Shown one piece after another: positions 1-4,431 of a DNA stretch of 9,146 nt; positions within the stretch are counted from its first letter, which is position 1; every line of letters begins with the position of its first letter. The DNA is from JBFFXF01 sp041569895. GTDB taxonomy: Bacteria > Planctomycetota > UBA8108 > JACQVS01. Below the pieces are notes generated by a model, which saw only the letters and a program-made list of their open reading frames with translations, was not told the DNA's origin and ran no database searches. The DNA lies in NCBI GenBank assembly GCA_041569895.1, contig JBFFXF010000286.1, forward strand, positions 1-9,146, given 5' to 3'. Made by a program: the position numbers and the translations under genes.

Positions 1-48
1 ACGGGAACGGGAACGGGAACGGGAACGGGGACGGGAACCGGAACCCGA
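1..48. repeat. Hexanucleotide tandem repeat (ACGGGA) with G-quadruplex potential
   Basis: Eight hexamer units fill this stretch: four exact ACGGGA units, then ACGGGG, ACGGGA, ACCGGA and ACCCGA, so the array decays toward the sulfatase stop codon. It may continue beyond the left edge. Six G-tracts of at least three Gs (3-5, 9-11, 15-17, 21-23, 27-30, 33-35) are separated by two or three bases, which fits the usual G-quadruplex rule on the + strand. The array lies directly 3' of the leftward sulfatase gene, whose transcript would carry the C-rich complement. No coding role is visible. Confidence 0.85.
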
Positions 49-1569
49 TCACTTTCCCTCCCGCGCCCACGCCTTCATCAACAGGATGTTCTTCTCGAGC
101 ACCGTCGATCGGCGGTCCTTGCGGGCGGCTGACCCCGCGTAGACCGCCATGTCGCTGTCGTACATCGCCTCGGTCTCCGGGCGCTCGCCTCGGTCGCCGG
201 ACCACTCGATCCAGTCGCGGAGCGTGCGGCGCATGTTGACGAGCTGCCCCGCGTGCGCCGGATCGCTCGCCAGGTTGCGGAGCTCGTACGGATCGCTCGC
301 CAGATCGTAGAGCTCCTCCGCCGGCCTCCGCGCCGCCAGGATTCTCGCCTGCGCGGGAGTCAGCTTGCCCTCGGCGTGGAGGCGTCGCATCGCCTGGACG
401 ATCGGCTTGTTGTCCTTGTAGCGGTTCGGCGCCAGGTAGGGGCGCTCGGGGTAGAAGTTGCGGATGTACTTCCAGCGACCCGATCGGAGCGAGCGGATGC
501 GGTCGACGGTCTCATCGCAGCGATCCCTGGCCGAGACGGCGTGGCGGCGAGGGACGTACCCGTCGTCGAGGATGTTCCGGGCCTGCATCCACGCCGGCTT
601 CTCGAGGCCGGCGAGCGCCAGGGACGCGGCGGCGAGATCGATGTGCTCGACCGGATCGTCTCGGACTGTCCCCGCCGCGATCGACGGGCCGCGCACGATC
701 AGCGGTATGCGCACGCCGCCGTCGTAGCAGAACTGCTTGTTGCGGACGTGGCTGATGCCGTGGTCGGTGATGAAGAAGACGTAGGTCCGGTCGAGCGCGC
801 CGGCCTCCCTCAGGCGTTCGATGATGCGCCCCACCTGCCAGTCGGTGTACCGCACGGTGTCGAGGTACTGCGCCCAGTCCTCGACGATCACCGGGTCGTC
901 GGGCAGGTACGGCGGCAACCGCACGTCCCTCGTCGCCGTCCGCGAGCCGAGCGTGCTCTCGACGCGCCTCGGCCAGCGATCGCCGTTGCCGTGCCCGCGG
1001 AGCTTGCCGCCGCGCAGCTGCACCTGGCAGAAGAAGGGTCGATCCGCGGCGACCGACCAGTGCTCCCGGTCGTACAGGGACTCGTCCCACTCGAAGTTGT
1101 AGTCGGTCTTCGCGACACGCACGCGAGGATCCTTTTCGACGCGCGCCGCGGGACGGATGAAGTCCTCGAAGGTCAGGTTGAGCGGCCGGTAGCCCGCCTC
1201 GCGGAAGAGCGCCGGCACGGGCGTCACGGGCGCGGGCAGCCGGATCTTCTCCGCGCCCCGTCCGGAGCGGTGGTGATGCGCTCCGATCGACGTCTGGTAC
1301 ATGCCGGTCACCAGGGCCGAGCGTGCGGCCGAGCAGACCGGTCCCGTGACCACCGCGGCCGTGAAGCGCACGCCCTCGCTCGCCAGGCGATCGACGTGCG
1401 GCGTCTGGATCGTCGTCTCGCCGTAGCACGCGAAGTGCGGCGACATGTCCTCGACCATGATCCAGAGGATGTTCGGTCTGGCGCGGTCATCCTCCGCCGC
1501 GGAGACCGGGAGCGTCGCGACGAGCGCGATGAGCAGGGCGCGTACGCCCCGGAGCTTTCTTCGAAGCAC
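49..1569 (-). CDS. Secreted sulfatase (formylglycine-dependent, family S1)
   Basis: Predicted 506-residue periplasmic or exported sulfatase that would hydrolyse sulfate esters (or sulfamates) of glycans. Seen: a signal peptide at residues 1-24 (Arg/Lys-rich start, hydrophobic core, VSA|A cleavage site); PNILWIMVEDM near residues 32-42, whose acidic pair is where the family binds calcium; the nucleophile motif CSAAR at 79-83, matching C-x-[AP]-x-R for conversion of Cys79 to formylglycine; TDHG with Asp269/His270; and the usual C-terminal ELYDL...DP...NLA block near 419-434. GTG at 1569 is chosen because an AGAAAGGA Shine-Dalgarno sits about 7 bases upstream and the signal peptide begins there. 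The open frame continues to 1806, but that extension has no signal-like content and overlaps a divergent gene. Length is normal for one-domain sulfatases. The substrate cannot be read from sequence; the early block resembles planctomycete sulfatases related to heparan N-sulfatase (weak inference). No maturase gene is in the window. Confidence 0.93.
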   Translation of the reverse strand: MLRRKLRGVRALLIALVATLPVSAAEDDRARPNILWIMVEDMSPHFACYGETTIQTPHVDRLASEGVRFTAAVVTGPVCSAARSALVTGMYQTSIGAHHHRSGRGAEKIRLPAPVTPVPALFREAGYRPLNLTFEDFIRPAARVEKDPRVRVAKTDYNFEWDESLYDREHWSVAADRPFFCQVQLRGGKLRGHGNGDRWPRRVESTLGSRTATRDVRLPPYLPDDPVIVEDWAQYLDTVRYTDWQVGRIIERLREAGALDRTYVFFITDHGISHVRNKQFCYDGGVRIPLIVRGPSIAAGTVRDDPVEHIDLAAASLALAGLEKPAWMQARNILDDGYVPRRHAVSARDRCDETVDRIRSLRSGRWKYIRNFYPERPYLAPNRYKDNKPIVQAMRRLHAEGKLTPAQARILAARRPAEELYDLASDPYELRNLASDPAHAGQLVNMRRTLRDWIEWSGDRGERPETEAMYDSDMAVYAGSAARKDRRSTVLEKNILLMKAWAREGK

Positions 1570-1632
1570 TGTGCGTTCCTTTCTCCGGCCGATCGTCGTC
1601 GCCGGTGTCTTCGGGAGGAGCTGCCAGCCGCC

Positions 1633-1661
1633 ATTGTCCCGATCCGGCCCGCCACCGTCGA
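1633..1661 (-). promoter_or_regulatory. Candidate promoter of the sulfatase gene
   Basis: Read on the - strand, TCGACG (1656-1661, 4 of 6 to the sigma-70 -35 consensus) is followed after exactly 17 bases by GACAAT (1633-1638, 4 of 6 to the -10 consensus). This would start transcription near 1626 and leave a leader of about 57 bases before the GTG at 1569. It abuts the palindrome at 1662-1679. The match is moderate and untested. Confidence 0.3.
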
Positions 1662-1679
1662 GGGGGCGTGCACGCTCCC
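1662..1679. promoter_or_regulatory. 18-bp near-perfect palindrome, candidate operator between divergent genes
   Basis: The core GCGTGCACGC (1666-1675) is a perfect 10-bp palindrome. It extends outward through one mismatch (G1665/T1676) to GGG (1662-1664) and CCC (1677-1679), so 8 of 9 base pairs are symmetric. It has no loop, which suits a dimeric regulator on DNA better than an RNA hairpin. It sits just upstream of the sulfatase -35 box and about 20 bases upstream of the -35 box of the opposite operon, where one repressor or activator could control both. The binding protein is unknown. Confidence 0.4.
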
Positions 1680-1699
1680 GCGGCGCCGGACGATCGGTG

Positions 1700-1728
1700 T
1701 TGGCGTTCGCGGCCTTCCCGGATATCCT
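1700..1728 (+). promoter_or_regulatory. Candidate promoter of the small membrane protein / aldo-keto reductase operon
   Basis: TTGGCG (1700-1705, 4 of 6 to TTGACA) and TATCCT (1723-1728, 4 of 6 to TATAAT) are separated by 17 bases. Transcription would start near 1735, leaving a leader of about 25 bases to the ATG at 1760. The TATC step is one of few AT-rich spots in the divergent region. Assignment is by pattern only. Confidence 0.35.
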
Positions 1729-1759
1729 GGGGCCGATCGGACACCCGAGGGAGAAGAGC

Positions 1760-1966
1760 ATGATCGACATCTCCGCAGCAATCGTCGTCCTGGCGGGAGC
1801 CGTCATGCTCCTCGCCGCGGCCCGGGGTGAGGGGCTGAGTCAGGCATCGAGGCAGCGCCTCGCCGGTTTCGGCTACCTGGTCACCGTCTCCGGCGCCGTC
1901 ATCTGGCTGTCGGTGGTGATCACCGAGCTGCTCGGCGCCCTCGTGGAGTGGATGAGAGCGACTTGA
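1760..1966 (+). CDS. Small two-helix membrane protein, unknown function
   Basis: A 68-residue protein that I do not recognise. Two hydrophobic segments are clear: about residues 4-21 (Ile/Val/Ala/Leu-rich) and about 34-62, joined by a short basic and polar loop (around 22-33, with Arg and Gln). This predicts a small inner-membrane hairpin protein. ATG at 1760 is preferred over the longer upstream frame because GAGGGAGAAG (about 1747-1756) provides a Shine-Dalgarno, the hydrophobic pattern begins at this Met, and the upstream extension is composition-typical antisense to the sulfatase gene. The stop lies 16 bases before the aldo/keto reductase start on the same strand, so the two are probably co-transcribed. 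A link to reductase membrane association or redox transfer is speculation. Confidence 0.7.
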   Translation: MIDISAAIVVLAGAVMLLAAARGEGLSQASRQRLAGFGYLVTVSGAVIWLSVVITELLGALVEWMRAT

Positions 1967-1982
1967 TGAGAAGGACCCGACC

Positions 1983-2957
1983 ATGAGCCGATCGCACGTC
2001 TCGCGCCGCCGTTTCCTCCGCGGCGCCGCCGGTGTCGCGGGCGCCGCCCTCGCCGGCGGATGCGCCATCCCCGTCGACGGCCCCGGCACACCGTCGACGC
2101 TGGCGCGCCGACCCCTCGGCAAGCTCGGCGTCGACGTGCCGATCCTCGGCATGGGGACGGCGGCGGCCGGCAAGCACGCCCCGGAGCGCGAGGCGACGGC
2201 GCTCTTCGACGAGGCGATCGACCTCGGCGTCGACTACATGGACACGGCGCCCGACTTCGCCGGCTACGGCCGCGCCCAGCGCGCGCTCGGCGAGGTGCTG
2301 CGCCGCCGTCGCGACGAGGTCTTCCTGGTCACCAAGACCTGGGAGCCGACCGCCGAGGGAGCCGAGAAGCTCCTGGCCCGCAACCTCGAGGAGCTCCAGA
2401 CCGACCACGCCGATCTCGTCTACGCGCACAGCGTCGGCGACGACAAGATGGACCCGGCGATCGTCACCGGGAAGGGCGGCGTGCTCGAGTTCCTGATGCG
2501 GGCGAAGGAGCGCGGTCTGATCCGTTTCGTCGGCATCAGCGGGCACAGCAGGCCGCAGCGGTTCGTCGACATCCTCGAGCGTTTCGACATCGACGTCGTC
2601 ATGTGCGCCGTCAACTTCGCCGATCGGTACACGTACGACTTCGAGCACACCGTCTTCCCCATCGCGTCCCGAAAGGGCTGCGGGACGGTGGCCATGAAGG
2701 TCTTCGGCGGCGAACGCGGCGGCTCTCCGAGGTGCATGATGCCCTCGCAGTACCACGATCTCGCCTTCCGCTACGCGCTCGGGCTGCCCGGTCTCTCGCT
2801 GGCGATCGTCGGCATGAAGGACCGGGACGAGTTGCGCCAGAACCTCGAGAGAGCGCGACGGTACAAACCGCTCTCCGAGGATGAGAGCCGCTCGCTCGAG
2901 GCCGCCGGCCGATCGATCGCCGCGGAGTGGGGCCCGCACTTCGGGCCGGTGACCTAA
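1983..2957 (+). CDS. Tat-exported aldo/keto reductase
   Basis: A 324-residue NAD(P)H-dependent oxidoreductase of the aldo/keto reductase fold. Residues 8-17 (SRRRFLRGAA) form a twin-arginine export signal followed by a hydrophobic stretch. LAGGC ending at Cys27 resembles a loose lipobox, so it may be a lipoprotein; otherwise it is cleaved and soluble outside the cytoplasm. The catalytic tetrad can be followed: Asp87 (YMDTAPDF), Tyr95 (GYG), Lys118 (LVTKTW) and His149 (VYAHS). The barrel continues through FVGISGHS (182-189) and a cofactor-end segment near AIVGMKDRDEL (274-284). ATG at 1983 has GAGAAGGA 7 bases upstream. Tat export fits an enzyme folded in the cytoplasm with its nucleotide cofactor, and planctomycete genomes are rich in such exported AKR paralogues (general knowledge). 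The substrate is unknown. It lies downstream of a small membrane protein and divergent from a sulfatase, so a role in sugar catabolism is possible but not shown. Confidence 0.93.
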   Translation: MSRSHVSRRRFLRGAAGVAGAALAGGCAIPVDGPGTPSTLARRPLGKLGVDVPILGMGTAAAGKHAPEREATALFDEAIDLGVDYMDTAPDFAGYGRAQRALGEVLRRRRDEVFLVTKTWEPTAEGAEKLLARNLEELQTDHADLVYAHSVGDDKMDPAIVTGKGGVLEFLMRAKERGLIRFVGISGHSRPQRFVDILERFDIDVVMCAVNFADRYTYDFEHTVFPIASRKGCGTVAMKVFGGERGGSPRCMMPSQYHDLAFRYALGLPGLSLAIVGMKDRDELRQNLERARRYKPLSEDESRSLEAAGRSIAAEWGPHFGPVT

Positions 2958-3022
2958 TATAGATAGCGCCGTTCCGGCGTGACCGGCTCGCCTCCACCGT
3001 CCGTCCCGCCGACGGCGCGCCG

Positions 3023-3048
3023 AAAAACCGGCAAAAAAACCTGAAAAA
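3023..3048. promoter_or_regulatory. Three helically phased A-tracts (predicted bent DNA)
   Basis: A5 (3023-3027), A7 (3033-3039) and A5 (3044-3048) begin 10 and 11 bases apart, matching the DNA helical repeat. Phased A-tracts are a known cause of intrinsic curvature. They stand out sharply in this GC-rich sequence. Location upstream of the coiled-coil gene suggests a binding site for a nucleoid protein or an upstream activating element; that function is inferred. Confidence 0.55.
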
Positions 3049-3174
3049 CTCCGCTGCGACCGCAGACACGGCCCGGTCGCGCACCCGCCACGCCCCCGCG
3101 CCGCCCCTGCACCGCTCCGCAGGCGCGCCCTCATTACCCTGAAATTCCCGGAGAGCGCCCCGGACCAGAGTACA

Positions 3175-3194
3175 GAGCCCGGTCGGACGGGCTC
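3175..3194 (+). other. Perfect 7-bp hairpin upstream of the coiled-coil gene
   Basis: GAGCCCG (3175-3181) and CGGGCTC (3188-3194) pair perfectly around a 6-base loop. No T-run follows, so it is not a canonical intrinsic terminator. It could be a leader-RNA stem or an operator about 70 bases before the start codon at 3266. Chance occurrence in GC-rich DNA is possible. Confidence 0.35.
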
Positions 3195-3252
3195 GCAATC
3201 GGGCGCCTCTTCGAGTCGGAGCGGCGCGGTCTCAGCCTCTCAGCGGTTTGCG

Positions 3253-3259
3253 AAAGGAG
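3253..3259 (+). promoter_or_regulatory. Strong Shine-Dalgarno that fixes the start of the coiled-coil gene
   Basis: AAAGGAG lies 6 bases before ATG at 3266. It overlaps the first codons of a longer frame beginning with TTG at 3248, which argues that 3266 is the real start. Confidence 0.85.
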
Positions 3260-3265
3260 TTACCG

Positions 3266-4126
3266 ATGTTCAGGTGCTGCAGGAAATTGGTTGGCTGGTC
3301 CGTGATCGGATTGCTTGTCGTCGGCGGCGTCGGCTTGCTGACCTTCGGGACCGGCTTCGGGAGCTACATGCGCAGCTCCCTCGGTATCATGAAGAGCTCG
3401 GTGAAGGACTCGATCCCGATCGAGTTCGAGATCCAGCGGGCCCGCGACCTGCTCGAGGACCTGATCCCCGAGACGCGCGCCAACCTCCGGCTCGTCGCCG
3501 CCGAGGAGGTCGAGGTCGCCAATCTCGAGAGAGAGATCGACCGGGAGCGCGAGTCGGTCGAGAAGGAGCGCGCCAAGCTGCACAGGCTGCGCGGCAAGCT
3601 CAAGACCGAGGAGGTGACGTACCGTCTCGGCGGTCGCACCTATGACCGCGCCGAGCTGGTCACCATCCTGTCGACGCAGTTCGACCGCCTGACCACGGCC
3701 GAGAAGTTTCTCGCCGGCAAGCAGGAGCTGCTCGAGAACCGCAAGGCGTCGCTGCGGGCCGCGATGAAGAACCTCGAGCGCACCCGCCTGGCGCGCGTCG
3801 AGGTCGCGTCGAAGATCGAGGCGCTCGAGGAGCAGTTCCGGCTGATGAAGCTGAAGTCCTCCGGCAACAGTTTCCAGATCGACAACTCGAAGCTGGCGCA
3901 GGTGGAGAAGGTGCTCAGCGAGCTGCAGAAGCGTCTCGACGTCGCGCAGAAGGTGATGGCGAGCGAGGCGCAGTTCATCGAGCTGGTGCCGCTCGAGGTC
4001 CCCGAGATCGTCGACGAGGAGTCGGTGGTCGAGCGCGTCGACGCGTACCTCCTGCGGGACGCCCGGCTCGAGGTCGCGCCGAGCTCCGAGACGGCGGTGG
4101 TCGTCACCCGCGAGGCGACGTACTGA
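3266..4126 (+). CDS. Membrane-anchored coiled-coil protein, PspA-like layout
   Basis: A 286-residue protein with one N-terminal membrane segment (about residues 10-30) after a short basic Cys-containing start (FRCCRK), then SVKDSIPIEFEIQRARDLLE (45-64), then long charged heptad-like helices at about 55-115 and 135-245 separated by a short YRLGGRTYDRAEL turn (119-131). The C-terminal 40 residues are acidic and less regular. The run 'VKDSIPIEFEIQRAR..L..LIPE.R.N' looks to me like a coiled-coil family of Planctomycetota, known to me only as hypothetical or PspA-like proteins (recollection, not a search). True PspA/IM30 proteins are peripheral and lack this membrane anchor, so homology is unproven and the likeness may be only structural. 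The neighbour encoding PspC domains downstream makes a membrane-stress role attractive. It is separated from the FHA gene by 305 non-coding bases, so it is probably its own transcript. Confidence 0.85.
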   Translation: MFRCCRKLVGWSVIGLLVVGGVGLLTFGTGFGSYMRSSLGIMKSSVKDSIPIEFEIQRARDLLEDLIPETRANLRLVAAEEVEVANLEREIDRERESVEKERAKLHRLRGKLKTEEVTYRLGGRTYDRAELVTILSTQFDRLTTAEKFLAGKQELLENRKASLRAAMKNLERTRLARVEVASKIEALEEQFRLMKLKSSGNSFQIDNSKLAQVEKVLSELQKRLDVAQKVMASEAQFIELVPLEVPEIVDEESVVERVDAYLLRDARLEVAPSSETAVVVTREATY

Positions 4127-4159
4127 GCGACCGACGGAGCGGACAGACACGACGCACCA

Positions 4160-4177
4160 GACGACGCTCACGTCGTC
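4160..4177 (+). other. 7-bp hairpin with CTCA loop
   Basis: GACGACG (4160-4166) pairs with CGTCGTC (4171-4177) around a 4-base loop, starting 34 bases past the stop of the coiled-coil gene. Bases 4162-4168 can instead pair with 4179-4185 (CGACGCT/AGCGTCG, 7 bp), which would disrupt both this stem and the next one. Confidence 0.45.
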
Positions 4178-4179
4178 CA

Positions 4180-4215
4180 GCGTCGCTCGCTGACTCGCTG
4201 AATGGCGAGCGACGC
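4180..4215 (+). other. 11-bp perfect inverted repeat
   Basis: GCGTCGCTCGC (4180-4190) is exactly complementary in reverse to GCGAGCGACGC (4205-4215), with a 14-base loop. As RNA this would be a very stable stem. It could act as a 3'-end stabiliser or Rho-assisted terminator of the coiled-coil mRNA, or as part of a structured RNA. The absence of a T-run argues against an intrinsic terminator. Confidence 0.55.
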
Positions 4216-4274
4216 GGACTCCGTGACCGCGTGAGGCCCGGTGAGACCCTTTCCCGGTCGCCGCGAGGCCCGGC

Positions 4275-4310
4275 GGGCGAGCCGTGCGGGGAGGCGGGCG
4301 CGGCTCGCCC
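4275..4310 (+). other. 10-bp perfect inverted repeat
   Basis: GGGCGAGCCG (4275-4284) pairs with CGGCTCGCCC (4301-4310) across a 16-base purine-rich loop. It shares the GCGAGC-type core with the preceding repeat, so the two could be related repeat elements. No T-run follows. Confidence 0.5.
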
Positions 4311-4367
4311 TCCGCCCCGCGGCTCTCCCCGCCGGGGCCGCGACCGCTCCCCGCAGTTCATCGTTCT

Positions 4368-4404
4368 CCGGATATCGTAAAATCCGGCGGCAAGATACAA
4401 TAAA
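4368..4404 (+). promoter_or_regulatory. Candidate promoter of the FHA-kinase operon with an overlapping inverted repeat
   Basis: This AT-rich island contains TAAAAT (4378-4383) and TACAAT (4396-4401), each 5 of 6 to the -10 consensus. TACAAT would give a start near 4408 and a leader of about 24 bases before ATG 4432. No convincing -35 box is seen at the right spacing. CCGGAT (4368-4373) and ATCCGG (4382-4387) form a 6-bp inverted repeat with an 8-base spacer overlapping the first -10 match, a possible operator. Confidence 0.45.
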
Positions 4405-4431
4405 CCGAGCGGTCACCGACGGACACAGCAG

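Larger units (their letters stand above)
2958..3265. other. Non-coding region between the reductase and coiled-coil genes
   Basis: I see no convincing gene here. A short hairpin (CGCCG/CGGCG, 2967-2979, loop TTC) follows the reductase stop but has no T-tract, so it is at best a weak terminator. Phased A-tracts (3023-3048) and a 7-bp hairpin (3175-3194) are listed separately. I found no good -35/-10 pair for the next gene, though one must presumably lie here unless that gene is read through from the reductase. Confidence 0.6.
4127..4431. other. Structured non-coding region between the coiled-coil and FHA genes
   Basis: No gene is supported here. Open frames crossing it are extensions of antisense or off-frame shadows. 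It holds three notable perfect inverted repeats (4160-4177, 4180-4215, 4275-4310), listed individually, a weaker 6-bp stem (GCCCCG 4314-4319 with CGGGGC 4333-4338), and an AT-rich promoter-like patch at 4368-4404. None of the stems is followed by a T-run on the + strand. Confidence 0.6.

Noticed and set aside
1..48. CRISPR or telomere-like array
   Set aside because: Units are six bases with no spacers, and they decay into unique sequence; this is a simple tandem repeat.
1570..1806. N-terminal extension of the sulfatase by 79 residues
   Set aside because: It precedes the signal peptide, overlaps the divergent small gene and contains the candidate promoters. The GTG at 1569 has its own Shine-Dalgarno.
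253..1830. A 525-codon + strand frame across the sulfatase gene
   Set aside because: It is Arg/Val/Asp-rich without motifs, mirroring the codon bias of the real sulfatase on the other strand.
2967..2979. Intrinsic terminator after the reductase gene
   Set aside because: Only a 5-bp stem with a 3-base loop and no following T-run.
1920..3134. A 404-codon - strand frame across the reductase gene
   Set aside because: Shadow of the reductase, whose catalytic tetrad and Tat signal are intact on the + strand.
3248..3265. TTG start for the coiled-coil gene
   Set aside because: The Shine-Dalgarno AAAGGAG lies inside this extension and is correctly spaced for ATG 3266.
3260..4171. A 303-codon - strand frame opposite the coiled-coil gene
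   Set aside because: Leu/Arg/Asp/His repeats are the antisense reading of Glu/Lys/Leu-rich heptads. The + strand has a strong Shine-Dalgarno and a membrane anchor.
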